From Limnobacter sp. 130 (lineage in GTDB: Bacteria > Pseudomonadota > Gammaproteobacteria > Burkholderiales > Burkholderiaceae_B): a DNA stretch of 64,000 bases. Positions 1 through 7,765 of this stretch are shown piece by piece (position 1 is the first letter of the stretch; each line of letters begins with the position of its first letter). The stretch spans positions 186,001 through 250,000 of the forward strand of contig NZ_LR732328.1 in assembly GCF_902506325.1 (NCBI RefSeq), written 5' to 3'. The translations under genes and the position numbers were made by a program. The notes below the pieces were generated by a model. That model did not search any database. It was not told where the DNA came from and saw only the letters and a program-made list of their open reading frames with translations.

Positions 1-1
1 G

Positions 2-1930
2 GTTCTTCCCAATGAGGCAAGTCAACCTTTGGTTAAAAAGGTATTGGCCGATACAAAAATCAATGCGGCAGTGGGCGGGCGACTACTCAAAAGATTCTGG
101 GTGGTTAATGCAAAGGACATGCGTACTACGGCAGACCGGGCTCAAGTGCTCAAGCTGCTTCGCGCAAACTCTTCGGTGCGTTCGGTGTCCGAGAACCGAA
201 TTTACAAGCCTTTTATTTTCAATGACCCGGGGTATCCCAATCAAAAAAATCTATACACCGGCGCGAATCAGACATCGAGCCCTGTGTACGACTCTGAATT
301 TGTAAAGCTGCTGGAGCGCACGCCATCTAGCGCAGAGTCGATGGTTCGGGTTGCCGTTCTCGACACGGGTATTGCACCAGCCCCAGATTTAAATAATCAG
401 TTTGATGTCGAAGCGAATTTTGTTGAAGGTGTTGATTACGATTTCAACAATGAGCGCTTTGTCAGCAACAGTGCACTATTTGCCGATGCAACCGAACCCG
501 CCACATCTGGCGCAAATGGTGGTGAACCTTTTTATCACGGCAGTAAAGTTCAATCGCTGATTAATGCAGCGGCTGACAACAGCAGCGGAATCGTTGGAAT
601 GGACCGTGCGCTTAGGGTCAGTCAAATTCGTGTGTTGAGTGACAGCGGTGGGGACTCCGTCAGCGTCATGTTCGGCGTGCTGTGGTCAGTTGGCCTGTAC
701 GACAGGTTTGTGGTTGAGTCGGGCGAAGATCCAAACTTCGAGTTTTTTGCGCGTTTGCCCCCCAACAACAATCCGGCCAATGTGGTTAACCTGTCATTGG
801 GGGGTAATTCAAGCTGTTCCTCTTTTGAGCAGGCTGCCATTGATTTTGTATTGAACAACAGCAGTACCTTGATCGTAGCTGCCGCTGGCAACAGCGCGCT
901 GTACGGTGAACAAGTGCCTTTCGCGCCAGCCAATTGCAACGGTGTCATTTCGGTGGGCGCATCAACCACACGTTTTGGCGATGCGTCATACGGCAATGTA
1001 AGCCCCGCGTTGATTACGTCTACATTGGGTGGCGAACCCAGTGTGGGAGACAACCTGCCTGTGACCGAGCCCAGCATTCTAAGGTCCATGAATGGCGTCA
1101 GTTTCGCTTCAGGAACCAGCTTTTCAACCCCGTTGGTCAGTGGTGTTCTGGCTACCGCGCTTCGACTGGGTCTCAGTGAAGGGGTCACCTCCGCCAGCCT
1201 CATTCAAGCGCTGAAGGACACCGGCCATGAGTTTCAGGATCCTGAATCCTACTGCGTTCAAATTAGCGATCCCGTGAGTAATCCGCGACCCTGCGGCACC
1301 ATTCTGAATACATCAGCATTTCTGTTGGCGGTGACTGGTGTTGACATTAGTGGCACAACAACCTCACCACCAGCGTCCGACGAAGTTGTTGAGCCTGCGC
1401 CTGACGAGGACACCTCAAGCAACCAGCCCATTAGCGATGGTGGTGAACTGCCCAGTGAACCAGAGGAATCGAACCCAACAGAAACAGCCAGTTTTCAGTT
1501 CTCTGGCACAGTCAATAACGTCGATGCGTCTTCAATTGGTCTGGTGGCCAATGATCCCGCTGTGGATCCCTCAAGCTACTCTGTGTCGTTTGCACGGGAT
1601 AGCAGTAGTTTTGTGATCAACCTCTCAATTCCGGGTGTGTATCGTTTGAGCTTCGAGGCGGATCGGGTGAGCGAAAGCTCGGAAGTTCAAGCGGCCTCTG
1701 CGGGTCAAACACTTTTTGTGAGCGACGTGACTCTGGACTCGGACTCTCGCCAAATTACCGCAACCGACCCGATGGCTCAGGAAACTGCGGATGGTTCGCC
1801 TTCCTCTGGAACCACCGCATCATCAGGCGGTGGGGGCGGCGGTGGCGCAATTAACCTAATGGGCTTGCTGGGCATGTTACTGCTGCTGGGCATCGCGAAA
1901 TTTAGCGGGCCCCAGAAATTTCAACTTTGA
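2..1930 (+). CDS. Subtilisin-like (S8) serine peptidase with GlyGly-CTERM-like tail, 5' partial
   Basis: Secreted subtilisin-family endopeptidase cut by the left window edge: the frame is open to base 2, so the true start and any signal peptide lie outside. Numbering from the first in-window TTG (base 29), an I9-like propeptide remnant precedes the catalytic domain, which has Asp112 in VAVLDTGI, His170 in a degenerate HGS motif, oxyanion Asn288 in AAAGNS and Ser364 in GTSFSTP. A Ser/Pro/Glu-rich linker (about 440-490) and a small beta-rich domain follow. The C terminus is a run of seven Gly, a hydrophobic stretch and a Lys, resembling a GlyGly-CTERM (rhombosortase) sorting signal. The subtilase at 26553 has the same kind of tail, which suggests a shared export route. 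The family is certain, the sorting signal likely and the substrate unknown. Confidence 0.93.
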   Translation, partial: VLPNEASQPLVKKVLADTKINAAVGGRLLKRFWVVNAKDMRTTADRAQVLKLLRANSSVRSVSENRIYKPFIFNDPGYPNQKNLYTGANQTSSPVYDSEFVKLLERTPSSAESMVRVAVLDTGIAPAPDLNNQFDVEANFVEGVDYDFNNERFVSNSALFADATEPATSGANGGEPFYHGSKVQSLINAAADNSSGIVGMDRALRVSQIRVLSDSGGDSVSVMFGVLWSVGLYDRFVVESGEDPNFEFFARLPPNNNPANVVNLSLGGNSSCSSFEQAAIDFVLNNSSTLIVAAAGNSALYGEQVPFAPANCNGVISVGASTTRFGDASYGNVSPALITSTLGGEPSVGDNLPVTEPSILRSMNGVSFASGTSFSTPLVSGVLATALRLGLSEGVTSASLIQALKDTGHEFQDPESYCVQISDPVSNPRPCGTILNTSAFLLAVTGVDISGTTTSPPASDEVVEPAPDEDTSSNQPISDGGELPSEPEESNPTETASFQFSGTVNNVDASSIGLVANDPAVDPSSYSVSFARDSSSFVINLSIPGVYRLSFEADRVSESSEVQAASAGQTLFVSDVTLDSDSRQITATDPMAQETADGSPSSGTTASSGGGGGGGAINLMGLLGMLLLLGIAKFSGPQKFQL

Positions 1931-2077
1931 ACTCCTGTACCGCAATGTGGTGATTTGATTTTCGTGCATTTTGAATTCTTTACATAACTAAACATTTCAT
2001 TTAATAATCGCACGAATAATTCACATAAAAATTATAAATATCGCCACGTTGATAGCCGTACTTTTAGGGATAAGGGT

Positions 2078-2752
2078 TTGAAGAATTTATTGATACTGGA
2101 GGACCATCCGACTTCGGCCATGGTCGTTGAAGAAATTATTGGTGCAGTTGTTCCCGGGCTAACGACCCGTATTGTCGAGTCGGTGGATCAATTGCACCAC
2201 ATCGAGTCTGCCGATTTTGATGTGGTGGTGTCCGACCTGGTGTTGCCCAACAGCAAGCCTGCCGAGGTAATTGACTTGGTCTCACAGCGTTTTCCGAGTT
2301 CATTTCGTATATTTTTTACAGCGTTGAGTGATGCAAAAATTGAACGACAGATCGTCGACTCAGGCGCATTGTTGCTCTCAAAAAGTCATCACTACAAAGA
2401 GCTCATGGTTCAGGTTCAGTCTTTTCTGAAGTGTGAGTCCGTAAACCTGAAGTCATTTTCTCAACGCAACGAGTTTCAAAGCCTGATTCAAATGCCCGGT
2501 AGCCCCAAGCCCTTGACCATCAAGCAGGCGCAGGTCATGGAACAGGTGTCCCTGGGTAGAACAGGCAAGGAAATTGCAAAGATATTGGGTATGAGTCCCG
2601 ACACGGTAAACGCACACATCAAGGAGGCCTTCGGGCGGCTGGGTGTTCAAAACCGTGGCGAGGCAGTGAGCAATTATTCGGTTGCAAGAAAGCTGGCGGC
2701 CCGCCTGCACGGGGAGGTCGCACTGGCGCACTTGCAGCCCAACGCCGATTAA
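2078..2752 (+). CDS. NarL/FixJ-family response regulator
   Basis: DNA-binding response regulator of 224 residues. The receiver domain (about 1-120) has the acidic pair E8/D9, phospho-acceptor Asp53 in VVSDLVLP, Thr81 and Lys102. A LuxR-type helix-turn-helix follows (about 147-205, with GKEIAKILGMSPDTVNAHI). The TTG start is supported by a purine-rich AGGGATAAGGG just upstream and by the receiver beginning at residue 3. It is first in a tight cassette with a histidine kinase (9-base gap) and a second NarL-type regulator (4-base overlap), so both regulators may be phosphorylated by that kinase. The AT-rich gap at 1931-2077 presumably carries the promoter. The regulon is not visible. The neighbouring pqqA and beta-propeller genes make control of PQQ-linked catabolism a plausible inference, as with ExaD/ExaE-type systems. 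Confidence 0.93.
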   Translation: MKNLLILEDHPTSAMVVEEIIGAVVPGLTTRIVESVDQLHHIESADFDVVVSDLVLPNSKPAEVIDLVSQRFPSSFRIFFTALSDAKIERQIVDSGALLLSKSHHYKELMVQVQSFLKCESVNLKSFSQRNEFQSLIQMPGSPKPLTIKQAQVMEQVSLGRTGKEIAKILGMSPDTVNAHIKEAFGRLGVQNRGEAVSNYSVARKLAARLHGEVALAHLQPNAD

Positions 2753-2761
2753 ACTGTTTGC

Positions 2762-4108
2762 ATGAACCTGAAACGCTATTTGCTGGTGCGAATGATCACC
2801 CTGGGCCTGTTGTGCTGGGTGTTGATTTCCGCCTATGTGGTGTTGCGCACGGCCAATGAGGTAGACCAGGCCTTGGCCAGCGACGCTGCCCGCCTGCACG
2901 AGATGGTGGAATACTCCATGTACAAGCGGCAAATCAACCCGGAAATTGAAGGGTCGCCGGTGTTGGTGGGCAGCCAGTATGGCTTGTTGCTGGCACCGTA
3001 CTGCATTCGCTATGAGGGCTGGAACGGGCAGGTGCGGCAAGAGGGCTGTGACAACCTGGTTCGCCACCCTGTTGAAGCAAAGTTAATGCAGCTATTGGGT
3101 GTGCAAATTGAATCCGCACCCCAGGCGGTGGGGTTGTGGGGGCAGCCGTTTGGCGAGTTGACCATTACTGCTGATCCGCAATTGGTGCTGGCAAAGTTTT
3201 GGCACACACTGCGCGACTTGCTCTTGCTCAGCGGCCTGATTGTAGCCAGTCTTGCAGCCCTTTCCTATGTGGTGATCGGGCGCGCCTTGCAGCCAGCAGC
3301 CACCTTGGTGGAGAAAATTGACTCCATTGCCATTTCCGAGGACAGCCCGCCCCCCGAGCAATTGCCCGATGTACAGCCTCGCGAGTTTGGCCGCATTGCA
3401 CAAGGGGTGAATCGCCTGAATGATCGCCTATGGCGCCTGACCCAAACCCGCCGCAGCCTGATGATGAAATTGCTGAACGTACAGGAAGAAGAACGGCGGG
3501 AATTGGCGCATTGGGTGCATGCAGATTTGGGCCAGTCATTAAGCCTGATCGCCGTCAATTGCGCACAACTGCGTGCGCAGTTAAAGGGTGGCGATACCGG
3601 GGTGCAGGAAAAGCTGGAAGAAATTGATCTACAAATTGAAGGTGCTTTCGAGCGCATGCGCGCAGTATTGGTGAACAAGTGCCCGCCCGTGTTGGAGGGT
3701 GCCGACCTGGGCATGGCCATTCAAGACCTGTGTACCCGCTGGGAGATTAATGCCGGTAGCGGTTGGACTGTGAACCTGAATCTTGACCCTGTTGCACTGG
3801 GCAAGTTGGACAAAGACCGCGCGCTTTGTGTTTACCGCACGGTCGAGGAGTGCCTGGCCAACGCCCGGCGACATTCAGCGCCTGGCGGCTCTGCCGTGAA
3901 AGTAAGTTTAATCTTGCATAAAAAGGTGTTGGAACTTCGCGTTGAGAACACCATGCATCCACATTCGAACACACCCGCGCCCTCGGGCGGCATGGGTCTG
4001 AATTTGCTGGCTGAACGGGTGCGGGTACATGGCGGTGTGTTCAACGCCCAAATTGAAGAAGGGCAGTTTGTGGTCTCGGCCCAATTTCAGCAACAAGGTG
4101 CCGCATGA
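2762..4108 (+). CDS. Sensor histidine kinase (HisKA_3/NarX type)
   Basis: Inner-membrane sensor kinase of 448 residues. Two membrane segments (about 7-29 and 150-172) bracket a periplasmic sensor region of about 120 residues with several Cys; a HAMP-like segment (about 175-230) follows. The dimerisation/phosphoacceptor helix is of the HisKA_3 type (ERRELAHWVHADLGQSL), with His253 as the expected phosphoacceptor. The C-terminal ATPase domain includes a GGMGLNLLAERVRVHGG G-box-like segment and an ECLANARRHS N-box. The residue after His253 is Ala, where the family normally has Asp or Glu. The gene lies between two NarL-type regulators and overlaps the second by ATGA, a pairing typical of HisKA_3 kinases. 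The signal sensed is unknown. Confidence 0.93.
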   Translation: MNLKRYLLVRMITLGLLCWVLISAYVVLRTANEVDQALASDAARLHEMVEYSMYKRQINPEIEGSPVLVGSQYGLLLAPYCIRYEGWNGQVRQEGCDNLVRHPVEAKLMQLLGVQIESAPQAVGLWGQPFGELTITADPQLVLAKFWHTLRDLLLLSGLIVASLAALSYVVIGRALQPAATLVEKIDSIAISEDSPPPEQLPDVQPREFGRIAQGVNRLNDRLWRLTQTRRSLMMKLLNVQEEERRELAHWVHADLGQSLSLIAVNCAQLRAQLKGGDTGVQEKLEEIDLQIEGAFERMRAVLVNKCPPVLEGADLGMAIQDLCTRWEINAGSGWTVNLNLDPVALGKLDKDRALCVYRTVEECLANARRHSAPGGSAVKVSLILHKKVLELRVENTMHPHSNTPAPSGGMGLNLLAERVRVHGGVFNAQIEEGQFVVSAQFQQQGAA

Positions 4109-4761
4109 ATAACACCGACTGCAATGTTTTGCTGGTAGACGACCACGCCGTGGTGCGCGCAGGTTACCGGCACTTGCTGGAAACGCAAGGCGGTTTTAGT
4201 CAGGTTCGCGAAGCGGAAAACGCTCAAGAAGCTTTTGCCGCCTGCCAGAAGGAATTGCCGGTCTTGATCATTTGTGACATCAGCATGCCCGAACCGGTGG
4301 GCTTGAGTTTGATTCAGCGGGTGTTGGGGCGTTGGCCTGACGTAAAGTTTCTCATGTTTACCATGCACAATTCGATCGAATTGGCCCGCGCGTGCATGGA
4401 CGCTGGTGCAAAAGGTTATGTGACCAAAAGCAGCCGCCCCGAGGTGCTGTTAAGGGCGATCGGTGAGGTGTTGGCTGGGCGCACCTTCATCAGTGCCGAC
4501 TTGTCGCGTTTAATGGCGCTGTCACGCTTGCGTGACAACCGGGGCGGGCTGGGTGAACTCAGCAGCCGGGAGTTCGAGGTGTTGTGTTTGCTGGTTGCGG
4601 GGCAATCGGCCGAGCAAATTGGTGAGCTGCTTTTTCTCAGCGCAAAAACCATTCACAACATTCATTACCAAATCAAAAAGAAATTGCAGGTCAGTAATGA
4701 CATTGAACTGACCAAGCTGGCGATTGGGTGGGGATTAACCAGCCCTTCAATTACGCAATAA
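4105..4761 (+). CDS. NarL/UhpA-family response regulator
   Basis: Second response regulator of the cassette, 218 residues, translationally coupled to the kinase by an ATGA overlap. The receiver domain has D12/D13 in LLVDDHA, phospho-acceptor Asp58 in IICDISMP and a conserved Lys in GYVTKSS. The LuxR-type C-terminal domain (about 152-212) starts at LSSREFEVL and contains SAEQIGELLFLSAKTIHNI. It is distinct from the regulator at 2078, so the kinase may feed two outputs. The gene ends 90 bases upstream of pqqA on the same strand, and no terminator is evident between them, so read-through into pqqA is possible. Confidence 0.93.
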   Translation: MNNTDCNVLLVDDHAVVRAGYRHLLETQGGFSQVREAENAQEAFAACQKELPVLIICDISMPEPVGLSLIQRVLGRWPDVKFLMFTMHNSIELARACMDAGAKGYVTKSSRPEVLLRAIGEVLAGRTFISADLSRLMALSRLRDNRGGLGELSSREFEVLCLLVAGQSAEQIGELLFLSAKTIHNIHYQIKKKLQVSNDIELTKLAIGWGLTSPSITQ

Positions 4762-4851
4762 GCTCGGGCAAAATTCCTGAGCAGGGTTTAGTAATCTAAT
4801 GACATGGCAAAAACACCTGCCTGCCCAAACAACAACATTGGAGAAGTAGAC

Positions 4852-4926
4852 ATGAGCTGGACCACCCCACAATTTGTAGACATGCGTTTTGGTTTTGAAA
4901 TCACCATGTACATTGCCAACCGTTAA
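4852..4926 (+). CDS. pqqA: PqqA, precursor peptide of pyrroloquinoline quinone
   Basis: A 24-codon gene (4852-4926) encoding the ribosomal precursor from which the redox cofactor PQQ is made. The peptide starts [10 protein letters not shown] and contains GFEITMY near its end. Glu16 and Tyr20 have the conserved E-x3-Y spacing of the two residues cross-linked by the radical-SAM enzyme PqqE in PqqA peptides. A GGAGAAG ribosome-binding site lies about 6 bases before the ATG, and a strong terminator follows at 4953-4987. pqqB, pqqC, pqqD and pqqE are absent from the window, so this copy stands alone, as is known for some genomes with dispersed or multiple pqqA genes. The nearby beta-propeller lipoprotein and NarL-type regulators fit a PQQ-dependent dehydrogenase context. 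Confidence 0.93.
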   Translation: MSWTTPQFVDMRFGFEITMYIANR

Positions 4927-4952
4927 TTTTTTCGGTTGTTGCTTCAAGGAAA

Positions 4953-4987
4953 AGGAAGGTCAAGCAGAGTTGACCTTCCTTTTTTTT
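4953..4987 (+). terminator. Rho-independent terminator after pqqA
   Basis: A perfect 11-bp stem (AGGAAGGTCAA at 4953-4963 pairing with 4970-4980), a 6-base loop GCAGAG and a run of seven T at 4981-4987. It ends pqqA transcription. The T-run overlaps the stop codon of the convergent gene at 4986, so the element sits exactly at the junction. Confidence 0.92.
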
Positions 4988-5465
4988 ATGCGCGACGCAG
5001 TTGCTCGGTCGAATTCATGGTGAGTTTAAGGCCTTGCTCCAACAAGGACTTTGCAATGCTTTCGTCGCCAAAGCCGTAGGGTGCGGCCGGTGCATGGTCA
5101 TACAGCAAACCCAGGTAAAGGTAGGCTGCACCGTCGTTTGGTGCCAGTGAAATGGCACGTTCAAATGACGCTTTTGCATGGGCCTGAAATTGCAGCGCGC
5201 AAAGCCCACCCAACGATTTTGCATATCCCGTCAGTACAATACCGTTCCAAAGCAGAACCTTTGCATCATTTGGGTATTGATGCGCCAATTCCTGTGTGGT
5301 TTCAGCCAGGTGACACAACATGGCGTCGCGAGTGCGGCCAAAGTCACATCGAAGTGCTTGGGCCCAACTGGATTGAATGGTTTCAATACATTGATTCGTT
5401 GCGGTTTTTGTACGCGCTGTGCGGGATGCCGCACTGGCGTCAATTACGTTAAATACGCGTCTCAT
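4986..5465 (-). CDS. Tetratricopeptide-repeat-like protein
   Basis: Protein of 159 residues with helical-repeat character; no clear signal peptide. The segment PNDAKVLLWNGIVLTGYAK, followed by a second helix pair around ASFERAISLAPNDGAAYLYLG, matches TPR spacing with the typical Ala/Gly/Pro positions. The conserved PYGFGDESIAKSLLEQGL segment recalls small TPR proteins of Proteobacteria of unknown function. The ATG has a clear AGGAG site 6 bases upstream, but that site lies inside an extended inverted repeat (5471-5553) that could hide it in a read-through transcript. The gene follows the beta-propeller gene on the same strand with a 110-base gap. The TPR assignment is likely; the role is unknown. 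Confidence 0.75.
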   Translation of the reverse strand: MRRVFNVIDASAASRTARTKTATNQCIETIQSSWAQALRCDFGRTRDAMLCHLAETTQELAHQYPNDAKVLLWNGIVLTGYAKSLGGLCALQFQAHAKASFERAISLAPNDGAAYLYLGLLYDHAPAAPYGFGDESIAKSLLEQGLKLTMNSTEQLRRA

Positions 5466-5470
5466 AGGTG

Positions 5471-5553
5471 ACTCCTAAACGACGTTAATCCTGGTGATAT
5501 GTTGCATGATGGCAACCGTTTCGTTGATTAACGCGGAAAATTCGTTTAGGAGT
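5471..5553 (-). promoter_or_regulatory. Extended inverted repeat covering the ribosome-binding site of the TPR-like gene
   Basis: ACTCCTAAACGA (5471-5482) is perfectly complementary to TCGTTTAGGAGT (5542-5553), and the adjoining CGTTAATC (5483-5490) pairs with GATTAACG (5526-5533). An inner GTTGC/GCAAC pair (5501-5505, 5512-5516) caps the structure. On the minus strand the distal arm contains the AGGAG ribosome-binding site of the gene starting at 5465. It could act as an RNA hairpin limiting translation, as a DNA operator, or be a small mobile-element relic; no flanking direct repeat is seen. Confidence 0.6.
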
Positions 5554-5575
5554 ACAAACGATCAAAAAAACTTGC

Positions 5576-6685
5576 TTAGCCGGGTATGTCCAACGACCCA
5601 ACTGACTTTGGCGACACCATGACACCCCAAGGCATGTTGCCCTCCGGAATGTCCTTGATCATATTGCCTGTGGCGTAGTCCAGCACCAAAATATTGTTGC
5701 TGCGACCGCAGGCCACTATCAATTGTTTGTCATCGGGTGTGAAGCTGAAATGCCAGCAGCGTTCGCCCACTGGCATTTCGCGTTTGAGTTCCAGCGTTTT
5801 GGCATCAAATACCTGAATCGCTTTGCCACGCGCCAGCGCCACTACAATTTCAGAACCGTCGCGGGTGTAGGTAACACCGTAGGGAACTTCGCCGGTGGCG
5901 GCCTCGTTAATCACATTGTAGTTTTTGTCCAGAATCAGCATTTTGTTGCCGTATTCCAGGGTCACCACAAACTGTTCGCCATCGGGTGAGCGCTTCACGC
6001 CACGGGGCCGAATGCCGTAGCTTTCCGTGTCGATCTGTTTGATTTTCTCACCGGTTTCAATGTCGTGAACCGACACATTTTCATCGGCTTCATTGGTCAC
6101 AATAATGTGTTTGCCGTCGGCAGAAAACTCGATGCCCTCGGTTTCAAACCCGGCTGTAATTTCCTTGATTTTCTCGCCTTTGACCAAGTCGATAATTGCC
6201 ACCTGTGCGGGTAGTTCATCCCCTTCCTCGCGTTCTTTCTCAATGGCCTTGGCTTCAGCAGAGCCTGGCTTGGGTGGGGGGCCACCTTTCGATGCCGGTT
6301 CATAAGCCACAAAGGCCAGGTTGCCAAGTACGCGTACAAATTCGGGGTTAATGCCCACGGGCACGCGGCGCACCACCTGATTGGTGGCGGTGTCAATGAT
6401 GGCCAGGTCTTTGGTTTCTTTCACGGCCACCACCAGCAGTTTGCCATCGTCGGTTAAACCCACACCGCGACCACCTTCGCCCACGTTAATTTCGCCAATC
6501 TTGGAATAGTCGGCCAACGAGTAAATGGTCACCGGACCATCTTGGTGTGTAATGTAAGCCACTGCCTGCGGCGCGACCTGCTCGACCGGAACTGCAGCTT
6601 CAGGGGGCACAGTTTCTTCTTTTTTAGAACAGGCCGCCATGGCCACTGTCATGCCCAATGCAACCACACTTACTTTGAATTTCAT
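5576..6685 (-). CDS. YVTN beta-propeller lipoprotein, PQQ-catabolism-associated type
   Basis: Periplasmic lipoprotein of 369 residues. A lipobox-type signal peptide ends at VAMAAC, giving Cys19 as the lipidated residue. The rest is a seven-bladed beta-propeller of YVTN-type repeats (for example VSVHDIETGEKIKQI, IQVFDAKTLELKREM, ILVLDYATGNMIKDI). The last blades, with VGERCWHFSFTPD and GNMPWGVMVSP, resemble the propeller family found beside PQQ-dependent alcohol dehydrogenase genes (TIGR03866). A Pro/Lys/Glu-rich insertion (about 138-165) interrupts one blade. pqqA lies 650 bases away on the opposite strand. The molecular role is unknown; a periplasmic scaffold or electron-transfer accessory are candidates. 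The start is secured by the signal peptide. Confidence 0.85.
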   Translation of the reverse strand: MKFKVSVVALGMTVAMAACSKKEETVPPEAAVPVEQVAPQAVAYITHQDGPVTIYSLADYSKIGEINVGEGGRGVGLTDDGKLLVVAVKETKDLAIIDTATNQVVRRVPVGINPEFVRVLGNLAFVAYEPASKGGPPPKPGSAEAKAIEKEREEGDELPAQVAIIDLVKGEKIKEITAGFETEGIEFSADGKHIIVTNEADENVSVHDIETGEKIKQIDTESYGIRPRGVKRSPDGEQFVVTLEYGNKMLILDKNYNVINEAATGEVPYGVTYTRDGSEIVVALARGKAIQVFDAKTLELKREMPVGERCWHFSFTPDDKQLIVACGRSNNILVLDYATGNMIKDIPEGNMPWGVMVSPKSVGSLDIPG

Positions 6686-6910
6686 GTCTTGTTTTCTCCC
6701 TGCTGAATGCTTCGACGCTACGGAAGTTTCCCTGTTTTGTCTCGGGAATATTTCCTGAAATATGAATTGTCATTGTGACAGGTCATGTGGGCAATTCCTT
6801 CCAAACGTTGATTTAACGCCGTTTCTGCAAGCATTTTGAACCTTTGTGACAATTTGGTTTCAATACACTGTGTAGTGTGACCCGTAACCCTTTTGTAAAG
6901 AAGTGCAGCC

Positions 6911-7765
6911 ATGAAGTATGTTCAAGAAAAACAAAACCCGGTTTTGGAGTCACGGTTGATGCCACGCGTGGCGTTGTCCGCCTCCATGGGTTTTGCGGCC
7001 TATTGGACCTACCTGTACTTCAGCCAGACCAGGCACATATTCAGCCCCGCTTTGAAGCACCACGAAGTACTGACCCACCATGCGCACGAATTCACCGAAT
7101 TGCGTTTGCAGGTGGCACCGGGCATTGAACTGGAAGGTTGGGTTCGCATGCCTACGGGCATGGGCGGCGCAGGCAGCAAAGCACCCTGTGCCATTTATTT
7201 TGGTGGCCGCAGCGAAGACGTGCGCTGGTTGCTGAACGAAGCACAAGGTTTTAAAAACCTGCCCTTGGTGTTCTTCAATTACCGGGGCTACGGCAACTCC
7301 AAGGGCAAGCCCATGGAAAAGCATTTGGTGGCCGATGCACGCGCCATTTACAAATGGGTGGCTGAACAACCTTGGTGCGACCGCAATCAAATTTCGGTCA
7401 TTGGGCGTAGCCTGGGTACAGGCGTGGCCATGCAGTTGGCAGCCAGCACACCCGTGCACAAACTGGTGTTGTTTACGCCTTACGACAGTTTGATCAGCAT
7501 TGCCAAAAAGAGAGTACCCCTGGCACCTGTCTCGCTGTTGTTGCGCAGCAAGTTCAAATCGCATGAATGCGCTGTGAATGTGCGCAATCCGACCTTTGTG
7601 TTGCTGGCTGAAAATGATCAAGTGGTGCCGCACGATTCTTCGTTGCGGTTAATGCAGCACTTTGCAGTGAAACCCTTGGTGGCTACAGTGAAAGGAACTG
7701 ACCATGTCAGCCTGCCGCACGACACCGATGCGCAAGGTTTGGTCAGTCATTTTTTGACGACGTAA
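6911..7765 (+). CDS. Alpha/beta hydrolase, membrane-anchored
   Basis: Serine hydrolase of 284 residues with an N-terminal hydrophobic segment (about 18-37) that may anchor it to the inner membrane. The alpha/beta fold is shown by the oxyanion-region NYRGYGNSKG, the nucleophile elbow GRSLGTG (Ser167), Asp236 in AENDQVVP and His265 in GTDHVSLPH. This matches BAAT/dienelactone-hydrolase-like proteins of unknown substrate. It reads toward the AraC-family gene and overlaps its 3' end by 19 bases. The 225-base gap upstream (6686-6910) is shared with the divergently transcribed beta-propeller gene and presumably holds both promoters. Confidence 0.88.
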   Translation: MKYVQEKQNPVLESRLMPRVALSASMGFAAYWTYLYFSQTRHIFSPALKHHEVLTHHAHEFTELRLQVAPGIELEGWVRMPTGMGGAGSKAPCAIYFGGRSEDVRWLLNEAQGFKNLPLVFFNYRGYGNSKGKPMEKHLVADARAIYKWVAEQPWCDRNQISVIGRSLGTGVAMQLAASTPVHKLVLFTPYDSLISIAKKRVPLAPVSLLLRSKFKSHECAVNVRNPTFVLLAENDQVVPHDSSLRLMQHFAVKPLVATVKGTDHVSLPHDTDAQGLVSHFLTT

